Positions 27,854 through 36,365 of a stretch of DNA of 64,000 nucleotides are shown here, piece by piece. The number at the start of each line of letters is the position of its first letter. The first letter of the stretch is position 1. A program made the position numbers and the translations under genes. A model generated the notes under the pieces. That model worked only from the letters and a program-made list of their open reading frames with translations, ran no database searches and had not been told where the DNA came from. Origin of the DNA: Fusobacterium perfoetens (GTDB lineage: Bacteria > Fusobacteriota > Fusobacteriia > Fusobacteriales > Fusobacteriaceae); assembly GCF_021531595.1 (NCBI RefSeq), contig NZ_JADYUD010000007.1:47387-111386 (forward strand), written 5' to 3'.

Positions 27854-28291
27854 TTAAAGAACAGTTACTATATCTCCTTCTTTTATAACTCCTCCTTTAA
27901 CGACTTTTGTAAAAATTCCTTCTCTTGGCATTATACAATCTCCAACTCTGTGGAAAATTTCACAATGAGAATGACATTCTTTTCCTATTTGAGTTACTTC
28001 AAGAATAACTTCATTAATTTTTATAACTGTTCCTACAGGAAGATTTCTTAAATCTATACCTGATACTATTATATTCTCCCCAAAAGATCCATCAATAACA
28101 TCTCCACCTCTTCTTTTAAAATCTTCTATTTTTTCAAAAGAAAGAAGGCTTATCTGTCTATGCCAATTTCCTCCATGAGCATCATTTTTAAGTCCAAATC
28201 CCTCTATAACTTCACATTCGTGTATATTTTTTTTCTCTGTTCCTCTTTTTTCGCTTATACACACAGCCATAACTTTTCCCATATTTTCCAT
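27854..28291 (-). CDS. MOSC-domain protein
   Basis: 145 residues, a stand-alone MOSC domain: GFGLKNDAHGGNWHRQISLLS, GSFGENIIVSGIDLRNLP and the conserved cysteine in QIGKECHSHCEIFHRVGDC. MOSC domains carry sulfur as a persulfide for molybdenum cofactor maturation. Position between the MoeA-like and XdhC genes supports a role in sulfuration or selenation of the cofactor. Confidence 0.9.
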   Translation of the reverse strand: MENMGKVMAVCISEKRGTEKKNIHECEVIEGFGLKNDAHGGNWHRQISLLSFEKIEDFKRRGGDVIDGSFGENIIVSGIDLRNLPVGTVIKINEVILEVTQIGKECHSHCEIFHRVGDCIMPREGIFTKVVKGGVIKEGDIVTVL

Positions 28292-28308
28292 CTTATTCTT
28301 TACCTCTT

Positions 28309-29136
28309 TTAAATTAAATTATCAACATCTATTTTTCTTATATCTTTCATATGTATTGCAATTTTTTTATTTTTTACAGCAATAATTTCAGCCATAATTC
28401 CAAGAGCTATTTCTTTTGGTTCTGAATTACTTATATCAAGACCTATCGGAGAATAAATTTCTTTAAGTTCTTCTTTTGAATAACCTTCTGATAAAAGTTC
28501 TTTATATGTTGAAATTACCTTTCCCTTACTTCCAACCATTCCAATATATTTAGGAGAAATTTTTTTATCAAGAATTGCTTTTAAACATTGCTTATCATTT
28601 TCATGACCTCTTGTTACAATTATTATATAAGAATTCTCATCTATAGAATAATTTTTTACTGTTTCCTCCATTTTTCCAAAAATAAGTTCATCTGCCTTTG
28701 GAAATCTTTCTTTATTTATAAATTCTTCTCTGTCATCAAAAATGACAACATATTTATTTAAAAATTTTCCTAAAGTATAAAGCTCTGCTCCAAGGTGACC
28801 TCCTCCCATTATCAAAAGCTTTTCTCTTTTAGCAAATATTTTTATATATACTCTTATAAAACCTCCACATTTCATATGAAGGTTTCCTGTTTCAGTAAGT
28901 TCAAAAGATTTTTCACAGCTACTATTTTTATTTATTGCTTTTAGTGATTCTTGGATAATTTCATATTCTAAAGCTCCTCCTCCAACTGTTCCTATAATAG
29001 AACCATCTGAAAAAACAGCCATCATAGAACCCTCTTTTCCAGGACTTGAACCTTTTACTTCCAAAACTGTCACAACTGCTACTTCTATTCCTTTTTCAAC
29101 TGCATCACTCACAGCTTTTAATATTTTGCCTTCCAA
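28309..29136 (-). CDS. xdhC: XdhC/CoxI-family accessory protein
   Basis: 275 residues. The N-terminal XdhC part has VLEVKGSSPGKEGSMMAV and GTVGGGALEYEII; the C-terminal Rossmann part has LLIMGGGHLGAELY and the closing SPIGLDISNSEPKEIALGIM. XdhC binds finished cofactor and presents it to xanthine dehydrogenase, served here by the xdh gene at 32.4 kb. The start is TTG, seven bases after GGAGG. Confidence 0.92.
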   Translation of the reverse strand: MEGKILKAVSDAVEKGIEVAVVTVLEVKGSSPGKEGSMMAVFSDGSIIGTVGGGALEYEIIQESLKAINKNSSCEKSFELTETGNLHMKCGGFIRVYIKIFAKREKLLIMGGGHLGAELYTLGKFLNKYVVIFDDREEFINKERFPKADELIFGKMEETVKNYSIDENSYIIIVTRGHENDKQCLKAILDKKISPKYIGMVGSKGKVISTYKELLSEGYSKEELKEIYSPIGLDISNSEPKEIALGIMAEIIAVKNKKIAIHMKDIRKIDVDNLI

Positions 29137-29139
29137 TAT

Positions 29140-30105
29140 TTAACCTCCAATTTGGTTCATATTTTTCATTTCTTCATCTTTATTTTCTTTTCCAAAAAGA
29201 TGTTTTTCAGGCTTCTTAAATATTTCATCTTTAAGAATATCTTTTATAATTTCTTTTCCTGCACCTTCATCAAGATATTTTTTAATATTTTTATGTCCAT
29301 TTATATTCAAACATCTCTTAATGTTTCCATCTGAAGTTATTCTTATTTTATTGCAACTTTCACAAAAGCAACTGTTTACTGGACTAATGAATCCTATTTC
29401 TCCAATACTATTTTTTAACTTGTAGTATTTCGCAACTCCTTTTATTTCAAAGAAATTATTATTAAATTGAAATAAATTTTGCAATAAATTATAAATCTCT
29501 TCATTTTTTATTCCAGTAAATTTTCTTCCTTGCCCAACAGGCATAAGTTCTATAAATCTTACATCTATATCTTTTTTTAAAGTAATTTCTGCAAGAGATT
29601 TTATTGCATTTTCATTTATTCCTTTTAATATTACAGAATTTATTTTTACTTTCAAACCACAATCGCTAGATTTTTCTATTCCTTCAAGAACTTTTGAAAG
29701 TTTTCCTCCTCTTGTGATTTCTTTAAATTGATTTTCATCTAAGGTATCAAGACTTACATTAATTCCTGAAAGTCCTGCACTTTTTAGTTTTTCTGCCTTA
29801 TCTGCTAAAAGGATTCCATTTGTTGTTATATAAATTTCATCAATTCCAATCTTTTTTATTCCAGAAACAATGGAAACAATATCTTTTCTTAAAAGAGGTT
29901 CCCCTCCTGTAAGTCTTATTTTATTTATTCCCATCTCTTTTGCTGCCTCAGCAATAGATAAAACATTCTTTTCTGAAAGAATATTTCTTTCATTATATTG
30001 CTTAGGAGAAAAATCCTCAGGAAGACAATATATACATTTTAAATTACAGTTTTCTGTAAGAGATATCCTTAAATAATTTATATCTCTGCCATAACTATCT
30101 TTCAT
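29140..30105 (-). CDS. moaA: GTP 3',8-cyclase
   Basis: Radical SAM enzyme for the first step of molybdopterin synthesis from GTP. 321 residues. The SAM cluster motif is CNLKCIYC (about 17-24), followed by IRLTGGEPLLRKDI. The second 4Fe-4S cluster cysteines are in SCFCESCNKIRITSDGNIK and the later KRCLN. The C-terminal GG of typical MoaA is present (NQIGG). Good ribosome site AGGAGGAAG. Confidence 0.96.
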   Translation of the reverse strand: MKDSYGRDINYLRISLTENCNLKCIYCLPEDFSPKQYNERNILSEKNVLSIAEAAKEMGINKIRLTGGEPLLRKDIVSIVSGIKKIGIDEIYITTNGILLADKAEKLKSAGLSGINVSLDTLDENQFKEITRGGKLSKVLEGIEKSSDCGLKVKINSVILKGINENAIKSLAEITLKKDIDVRFIELMPVGQGRKFTGIKNEEIYNLLQNLFQFNNNFFEIKGVAKYYKLKNSIGEIGFISPVNSCFCESCNKIRITSDGNIKRCLNINGHKNIKKYLDEGAGKEIIKDILKDEIFKKPEKHLFGKENKDEEMKNMNQIGG

Positions 30106-30123
30106 ACTTCCTCCTGTTCATTA

Positions 30124-30939
30124 CTATTTTTTAACAGATAGTCTGTTCATCAAATAAAACAGTGCCTCTGCCACTCCTCCTGAAATTGTTCTTGCCTTAT
30201 CAGATATTGTATAACAATTTTTTAACTCTTCTTCTCTTGGATCAATATCACTTATTTTTAAACCTTTTTCTACAATGCTTCCCTCTCTTATCATTCCCCT
30301 TATAAGCCCTGTAAGAGAAGCATATACTGGAACACTATCAATATAAGCTATAATTTCATCTTTTTGTACGATACTTCCTATATCATGAACTATTTTTAAC
30401 TTTCCTGAAGCAGGTGCATGGATTACTCTCTCTTTTCCATATCCTTTTATTATTCCAGGAACTCCTGTATTTTCTGCTGCAAATCCTTCAAAAATAATTC
30501 TTCCTAAATTATGTCCTCTTTGAGTTTCTATAACTACATCAACATCTTTTCCAGCTTCAAAACCAGGTCCAAGTGCAATAGTAATAGGAGCAATACCCTT
30601 TCTCATCCCTAAATTTTTTTTAGCAATTATTGCATCAATAACTGCAATAGGTTTTATCTTTGAAACTATCTCCATCTGAGAATCAATATATACAGGAATT
30701 CTTCCATCAGCCCAAATATTTTTTATTTCATCTAAATTATCTGCTCTTTCTGAAACTATACCTTCTAATAAAAATTCTTTTTCATAAACAGCCTGCCCAT
30801 AACAAACTTTTCTTCTTATAAAATTAGGTTTTTCTATCTCTAAAACTAAAACTTTAAATCCCATATTATGTAATCTGTTTATTGTACCTGAAGCAAGATC
30901 TCCTCCTCCTCTGACAATAACAACTTTATTTTCTATCAT
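30124..30939 (-). CDS. yqeB: Selenium-dependent molybdenum hydroxylase accessory protein YqeB (EF2563 family)
   Basis: 271 residues. N-terminal Rossmann motif VVIVRGGGDLASGTINRLH, then GQAVYEKEFLLEGI, KPIAVIDAIIAKKNLG and IALGPGFEAGKDVDVVIETQ. The family occurs with selenium-dependent molybdenum hydroxylases, and its presence suggests the xdh here carries labile selenium. The biochemical step is not settled. Overlaps the preceding gene by 14 bases. Confidence 0.9.
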   Translation of the reverse strand: MIENKVVIVRGGGDLASGTINRLHNMGFKVLVLEIEKPNFIRRKVCYGQAVYEKEFLLEGIVSERADNLDEIKNIWADGRIPVYIDSQMEIVSKIKPIAVIDAIIAKKNLGMRKGIAPITIALGPGFEAGKDVDVVIETQRGHNLGRIIFEGFAAENTGVPGIIKGYGKERVIHAPASGKLKIVHDIGSIVQKDEIIAYIDSVPVYASLTGLIRGMIREGSIVEKGLKISDIDPREEELKNCYTISDKARTISGGVAEALFYLMNRLSVKK

Positions 30940-32206
30940 CTTTAAATACCACCTTTAAATTTTCAAAATCTTCTTCTGTATCTATATCTATAAATGGTTT
31001 TTTATCAAAAAAATCTATAAAATTAATGTCTTTTTCTTTTCTTATTATTTCACGCCCTCCAATATCCCCTGAAAGAGATAAAAGAGCTTCTTTATATCTA
31101 TTTGGAAAAATTACAGGAGAAAATCTCTCTCCTGATACAACAGGAATTGTTATTCTGTTATCATATTCTGAAATTATTTTAAAAATTACTTCCTCTGAAA
31201 GAAATGGCATATCCCCTGTAAAAAACATAATACTTTCATTTTTTATATTACTTGTTCCCAGCTTTATGCTTTCACTCTGCCCTAAATAGTATCTGTTATT
31301 CTTCAATGAAATAACATTATATTTTTTACATATTTCAAAAACTTCTTGATCTTTGTAAGTAACAAAAATTTTTTTAAAAGGAAATTTTATAAGTTTTTTT
31401 AAAAGTATTTCTATCATTGGAATACCATCTATTTTTTCAAGTAATTTATTTTTTCCAAATCTTTCTGATTTTCCACTTCCCATAACAACTGCTGATATAT
31501 TATTTTCAAAATATATTTTCCTTTTTTTCACAGAACCTAAAATAAGATTCTGGACTTCTTTTTTTATTTCTAAACCCATCTTAAACTCATCTAAATTTTC
31601 TATTCCATTTAAAAATATTATTTTTTTTCCTGAAAAGTTTCTAAAAAATTTCCCTTCTTTTATATATGATTTTAAAATTTCAAAATCTATGTATTTATTT
31701 TTATAAAATTTATTATTTTTGTCCATATACATATTGTATCTATGTACATTTTCTTCTGAAAAAGAAAGACCAAATGCTTTTATATTAGCAACACCTATAA
31801 TATTATCTGTAAACGAAAGTATACATGGCTCGTCTTTTCTCCAAAATTTCATAAATTTTCTTTTAGAACCATCTCCCTCATAAAGAATATAATCAAATAA
31901 GCTTCTCTGGCTTAATATTTCTCCTTCAGTTGGAGATAAAAGTTTTCCATTTTCTATCTTACTTCCAAAGATGAAAATATTTTTTCCTGTTCCTTGAAAA
32001 ACTTCATTTGTTTCTGTAAGAAAAAGTTTCTCATATTTTTTTTTATCTGGCTCATATATTTTTGTTGTAGTAGTTACAAGAACTTTTCCATATTTTGAAA
32101 GTTCTTCTGCTAAACAAAATATAAGTGAAGTTTTTCCTCCGCTTCCTGTTATTCCTGTTACTGTATTTTTTTCTATTCCAAAATTTTCAAAAAACAAAGT
32201 TTTCAC
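30926..32206 (-). CDS. YqeC-MocA fusion: selenium-hydroxylase accessory GTPase-like domain plus molybdopterin nucleotidyltransferase
   Basis: 426 residues in two parts. Residues 1-215 match YqeC: the P-loop TGITGSGGKTSLIFCLAEEL and VTTTTKIYEPDKKKYE. Residues 215-420 match the MocA/YgfJ cytidylyltransferase: SAVVMGSGKSERFGKNKLLE, FFTGDMPFLSEEVI and PVIFPNRYKEALLSLSGDIG. The two are separate genes in E. coli (yqeC, ygfJ/mocA). First gene of the ten-gene operon. The GTG at 32206 touches the ribosome site; a TTG at 32197 is better spaced (six bases after AGGTG). Confidence 0.9.
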   Translation of the reverse strand: MKTLFFENFGIEKNTVTGITGSGGKTSLIFCLAEELSKYGKVLVTTTTKIYEPDKKKYEKLFLTETNEVFQGTGKNIFIFGSKIENGKLLSPTEGEILSQRSLFDYILYEGDGSKRKFMKFWRKDEPCILSFTDNIIGVANIKAFGLSFSEENVHRYNMYMDKNNKFYKNKYIDFEILKSYIKEGKFFRNFSGKKIIFLNGIENLDEFKMGLEIKKEVQNLILGSVKKRKIYFENNISAVVMGSGKSERFGKNKLLEKIDGIPMIEILLKKLIKFPFKKIFVTYKDQEVFEICKKYNVISLKNNRYYLGQSESIKLGTSNIKNESIMFFTGDMPFLSEEVIFKIISEYDNRITIPVVSGERFSPVIFPNRYKEALLSLSGDIGGREIIRKEKDINFIDFFDKKPFIDIDTEEDFENLKVVFKDDRK

Positions 32207-32233
32207 CTTTTCAAATTTATACTACTACATTTT

Positions 32234-32262
32234 ATTATACAATCTCTGCAATAATTATTCAA
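32234..32262 (-). promoter_or_regulatory. Promoter of the molybdenum-cofactor operon
   Basis: Minus strand TTGAAT (32262-32257), 17-bp spacer, TATAAT (32239-32234). Start of RNA near 32227, leaving a leader of only about 20 bases, too short for a Moco riboswitch. Confidence 0.8.
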
Positions 32263-32305
32263 GTTTTCTTAATATGCATAAAATTAAAAAAATATTTTAT
32301 TTAGA

Positions 32306-32335
32306 GAAATCCTGATTATAAATAATCAGGATTTC
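32306..32335 (-). terminator. Terminator after xdh
   Basis: Perfect 12-bp stem GAAATCCTGATT / AATCAGGATTTC with a six-base loop, followed on the minus strand by a T-rich stretch. It closes the ssnA-to-xdh operon. Confidence 0.82.
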
Positions 32336-32362
32336 CTATGGTGTAAATATTCAATTTGAGAA

Positions 32363-34933
32363 TTATTTTTTATAGAATGTATGTTCTAGTGGAAGAGATG
32401 TTCTAAAGTTTCCATCAAATTTATAATAAGCATTTTGAACTGCAGGTGCTGTAGGAATAACTGTTATTTCTCCTACTCCTTTTGCTCCATAAGCTAAATC
32501 AGCTTTATTTTTTTCTACAATAATAGGTTTTATTTCTGGGACATTTGGAGCTCTGAATAATCCCAGAGTTCCAAATTTAACCTGAGGAACTCCTGCTTTT
32601 ACAGGCATTACTTCTGTAAGAGCAAATCCAAGTCCCATAACAACTCCACCCTCTATTTGACCTTCAAGGGCTTTAGGGTTTACTGCTCTTCCTACATCAT
32701 GAGCAGCCACAACCTTTTCAACTTTTCCAGTTTCCTCGTTTAAAACTACAACCTGAGTTGCATATCCATAGGCCACATGGCTTACAGGATTTTTCTTATC
32801 AGATCCCATTTTATCTGTTATACCTGAATATTCTGTATAATAATCCCAACCTTCAAGTTCTTCTAAAGTTTTAGTTTCAAGAAGTTTTCTAAGTTCAAGT
32901 CCACCTTTTTTAGCTGCTTCTCCTGTAAAGACAGTTTGTCTTGAAGCTGTTGTTGTTCCACTATCTGGAGTAATATGAGTATCAGGAGTTTCAATTACAA
33001 CTTTATCTGTTGTAAGACCTGAGGCTTCACAAACTATTTGAAGACATACTGTTCCTATTCCCTGTCCAATACATGCAGCAGATGTTCTTACTTTTACAAC
33101 TCCATTTTCAACGGTAAGTCTGCATCTTCCTATATCTTCAAGTCCCACACCTATACCTGCATTTTTCATTGAACAGGCAATACCTGCAATCTTATTATTA
33201 TAATAAATATCTTTAACTGCTTCAAGAGTTTCAACTAAAGCTGTTCCATTATCTGCTATCTGTCCGTTAGGAAGTTCCTGTCCTGGTCTTATTGCATTTC
33301 TATATCTAATATCCCAGGGATCAATTCCTGTAAGTTCAGCAAGTTGATTTATATTTGCTTCAATGGCAAATGCAGACTGAGTTACACCAAATCCTCTAAA
33401 TGCTCCTGAAACAGGATTATTTGTATAAACAGCTATTCCTTCTATATCTATATTTTGATAATTATAAGGTCCTGCTGCATGAGTACATGCTCTTTGAAGA
33501 ACAGGTCCTCCAAGAGAAGCATAAGCTCCTGTATCTGCAATTATTTTTGCCTTCATTGCTGTTAAAATTCCATTTTCATCACAAGCTGTAGTCATTTCTA
33601 TTGTCATTGGATGTCTTTTTACACTGTAATTTATACTTTCTTGTCTTGTAAGAGTTACTTGTATAGGTTTTTTTAGTACATAAGCAAGAAGAGCTGCATG
33701 ATGTTGAACTGTCATATCTTCCTTACCACCAAATCCTCCTCCAACATATGCTGAAGTTACTCTTACTTGTTCACGCTTAAGCCCAAGAAGTCTTGATACT
33801 TCTCTCTGTTCATCAAATATAGATTGACTTGATGTATAAAGTCTTACCCCATCACCTTCAGGAATAGCAAGAGCTGACTCAGGCTCAAGATAAGCATGTT
33901 CTGTTCCAGGTGTTTTATAGATATTTGTGACTACATATTTTGAATTTTTTATGACTTCATCTGAATTTCCTCTCTTTAATACTTCCCTTACAAGAATATT
34001 TCTTTCTTTTTTATGAATAAGAGGTGCTCCTTCAGCCATAGCTTCTTCAGGTGTAAACATTGCAGGAAGTTCTTCATATTCAACTTTTACAAGCTTTTTA
34101 GCTTCTTCTAAAGTCTTCATATCTTTTGCTGCAACAAGAGCAACTGCATCACCAATATATCTTGTTATCTCACCAACAGGAATAAGAGCCTGCCAGTCAG
34201 AAATAAACTCAAGGTGTCCTATATAGTTATTTCCTGGAACATCTGCTGCAGTAAGTACTCCTAAAACTCCATCAAGTTTTAAAGCTTCTGAATAATCTAT
34301 TGAAAGAACTCTTGCTCTTGGATATTTGGTTCTAACAGCACTTCCATAATACATTCCAGGAACTTTATAATCTCTTGCATATTTCGCTGTTCCTAAAGTT
34401 TTTGCTACTGCATCAACTCTTCCTGTATTTGATCCTATAAGTCCTTTACATTCACGCTGTTCTATTTCTTTATTTTCTCTAAGTATCTCTGCTGCCATAA
34501 GAATAGCTTGTTCTATTTTTACATATCCTGTGCATCTACATATATTTCCTACAAGAGCTTTCTTTACTTCATCTCCTGTTGGATTTAAAGTTTTTAAAAA
34601 AAGAGCTTTTGCTGCTATAACCATTCCAGGAATACAGAATCCACATTGAACAGCTCCGCATTCTGTAAAAGCATAAGCAAAGGCATCTTTTTCTCTTTGG
34701 CTTAACCCTTCAACAGTTATTATCTCTTTTCCTACAGCTTTTTTTGTTGTAAGAATACAAGATTTCATTGCTTTTCCATCAACTAAAATTGTACAAGTTC
34801 CACAAGCTCCTTCTTTACAACCATCTTTTACTGATATAAGTCCCAAATCTTCTCTTAGGTAATCAAGAAGATTTTTTTCTTCACTGACAGAAACAGTCTG
34901 TCCATTTACTACAAAAACGAAATTTTCGTTCAT
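32363..34933 (-). CDS. xdhD: Xanthine dehydrogenase-like molybdenum hydroxylase, fused Fe-S and Mo subunits (XdhD type)
   Basis: 856 residues. The N-terminal 2Fe-2S ferredoxin part has CKEGACGTC and a later Cys, then the second 2Fe-2S domain with AVQCGFCIPGMV and GNICRCTGY. The remainder is the Mo-binding part: YVGGGFGGKEDMTVQHHA, SGAFRGFGVTQSAFAIE (substrate Arg) and the catalytic Glu in GAKGVGEITVIPTAP. No FAD subunit (YgfM/XdhB) is encoded nearby. With the yqeB/yqeC/xdhC set next door it is probably a selenium-dependent purine hydroxylase. Last gene of the ssnA operon. Confidence 0.93.
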   Translation of the reverse strand: MNENFVFVVNGQTVSVSEEKNLLDYLREDLGLISVKDGCKEGACGTCTILVDGKAMKSCILTTKKAVGKEIITVEGLSQREKDAFAYAFTECGAVQCGFCIPGMVIAAKALFLKTLNPTGDEVKKALVGNICRCTGYVKIEQAILMAAEILRENKEIEQRECKGLIGSNTGRVDAVAKTLGTAKYARDYKVPGMYYGSAVRTKYPRARVLSIDYSEALKLDGVLGVLTAADVPGNNYIGHLEFISDWQALIPVGEITRYIGDAVALVAAKDMKTLEEAKKLVKVEYEELPAMFTPEEAMAEGAPLIHKKERNILVREVLKRGNSDEVIKNSKYVVTNIYKTPGTEHAYLEPESALAIPEGDGVRLYTSSQSIFDEQREVSRLLGLKREQVRVTSAYVGGGFGGKEDMTVQHHAALLAYVLKKPIQVTLTRQESINYSVKRHPMTIEMTTACDENGILTAMKAKIIADTGAYASLGGPVLQRACTHAAGPYNYQNIDIEGIAVYTNNPVSGAFRGFGVTQSAFAIEANINQLAELTGIDPWDIRYRNAIRPGQELPNGQIADNGTALVETLEAVKDIYYNNKIAGIACSMKNAGIGVGLEDIGRCRLTVENGVVKVRTSAACIGQGIGTVCLQIVCEASGLTTDKVVIETPDTHITPDSGTTTASRQTVFTGEAAKKGGLELRKLLETKTLEELEGWDYYTEYSGITDKMGSDKKNPVSHVAYGYATQVVVLNEETGKVEKVVAAHDVGRAVNPKALEGQIEGGVVMGLGFALTEVMPVKAGVPQVKFGTLGLFRAPNVPEIKPIIVEKNKADLAYGAKGVGEITVIPTAPAVQNAYYKFDGNFRTSLPLEHTFYKK

Positions 34934-34958
34934 AAATCAATTTCCTCCATCTTAAACT

Positions 34959-36335
34959 TTAATATGAGAAAGGTTTTCTTTTTAAAAATCTTCCTCTTCC
35001 TTTTTGTCCTGTAAATTTATTATTTTCAACTATTATCTCTCCCCTTGAAATAGTCATTATAGGACAACCAATTATTTCTATCCCTTCAAAAGGAGTATAA
35101 TCTGTATTCTCATGAAGTTCTCCTTTTGTTATTCTCTTTTTTAATTTTGGATCTATAACCACTAAATCTGCATCTGATCCTACTGCAATACAACCTTTCT
35201 GTGAATATATACCAAATAATTTTGCAGGATTTGTACTTACTACTTCCACAAATTTATTTATATTTATTCTTCCTTTTGACACTCCCTCTGAAAACATAAG
35301 AACTATCCTTGTTTCTACTCCTGGAAGGCCATTAGGACATTTTCTGAAATCATCTTTTCCCATTAGTTTTTGTTCTGAAAAACTAAAAGAACAGTGATCT
35401 GTTGCAACAGTCTGAATATAACCCTCTCTTATTCCTTCCCATAATTTTTCTTGATGATGTTTATCTCTTATTGGAGGACTACATATATATTTAAGCCCTT
35501 CTGATTCAGGAAGAGAATAACAGCTTTCATCAAGTACAAGATACTGAGGACAAGTTTCTGCAAAAATTTTCTGTCCTTTATCTTTTGCTTCTTTTATATG
35601 GCTAAGTCCTTCTTCACATGAAAGATGAACTATATATAAAGGGCAACCAGTTACAGATGTAATATCTAGCATTCTGTTTACTGCTTCTCCTTCACATCTT
35701 GAAGGTCTGCTCTGTCCATGATATTTTGGAGATAATTTTCCTTCTGATGCAAATTTATCTTTCAAATAACCTATGATGTCATTATTTTCAGGGTGGACTG
35801 TTAAAAGTCCCCCTGATGAAGAAAGTTTATATGAAAGTTCCAGCATTTCTCTGTCGGAAAGTTTGTAATCGTATGTCATGTATCCTTTAAAAGAAGGAAT
35901 TCCATCATCTATCATGCTGTCTATTTCATTTAAAATATTGTTATCTATATGCTGTATCACTCCATGAAAGCCATAATCTATCACTGCATTTTTTTCTGCA
36001 AATTCGTGATACTTTTCAAGCTGATAATGAAGCGAACAACCCTTTGGCCCAAATCCCATATGATCAATTATTGTTGTTGTTCCACCACAAGCTGCAGCAA
36101 CTGTTCCTGTATAAAAATCATCAACTGATTTTGCTATTCCAACATCAATGTTAAAGTGGGTATGGATATCTATTCCCCCTGGAATAAGATATTTTCCTCC
36201 TATATCCACTGTCTTTACATTGGAAATTTCTATATTTTTTTCTATTCTTTTTATAATTCCATCAGCAATATATATATCACTGATATAATTTTCTTTTTCT
36301 GTTACTATATTTGCATTTTTTAAAAGCAATTCCAT
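34959..36335 (-). CDS. hyuA: Dihydropyrimidinase/hydantoinase-type amidohydrolase
   Basis: 458 residues. Metal-binding DIHTHFNIDVG, the carbamylated Lys region in IPSFKGYMTYDYKLSD, TVHPENNDII, YIVHLSCEEGLSHI and the Asp in VATDHCSFSFSEQK. It is the counterpart of E. coli HyuA/YgeZ (D-phenylhydantoinase), part of the anaerobic purine-degradation set. It would open a cyclic amide formed from the reduced purine. Order ygfK-hyuA-xdh with gaps of 25-30 bases. Confidence 0.92.
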   Translation of the reverse strand: MELLLKNANIVTEKENYISDIYIADGIIKRIEKNIEISNVKTVDIGGKYLIPGGIDIHTHFNIDVGIAKSVDDFYTGTVAAACGGTTTIIDHMGFGPKGCSLHYQLEKYHEFAEKNAVIDYGFHGVIQHIDNNILNEIDSMIDDGIPSFKGYMTYDYKLSDREMLELSYKLSSSGGLLTVHPENNDIIGYLKDKFASEGKLSPKYHGQSRPSRCEGEAVNRMLDITSVTGCPLYIVHLSCEEGLSHIKEAKDKGQKIFAETCPQYLVLDESCYSLPESEGLKYICSPPIRDKHHQEKLWEGIREGYIQTVATDHCSFSFSEQKLMGKDDFRKCPNGLPGVETRIVLMFSEGVSKGRININKFVEVVSTNPAKLFGIYSQKGCIAVGSDADLVVIDPKLKKRITKGELHENTDYTPFEGIEIIGCPIMTISRGEIIVENNKFTGQKGRGRFLKRKPFSY

Positions 36336-36365
36336 AATAATCTGCTCTCCTTGAAATACAATTTT

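Noticed and set aside
32207..32260. Moco riboswitch before the molybdenum operon
   Set aside because: The predicted leader is only about 20 bases, with no structured element.
32363..34933. Selenocysteine codon in xdh
   Set aside because: The frame has no internal TGA; selenium in this enzyme class is a labile ligand, not selenocysteine.
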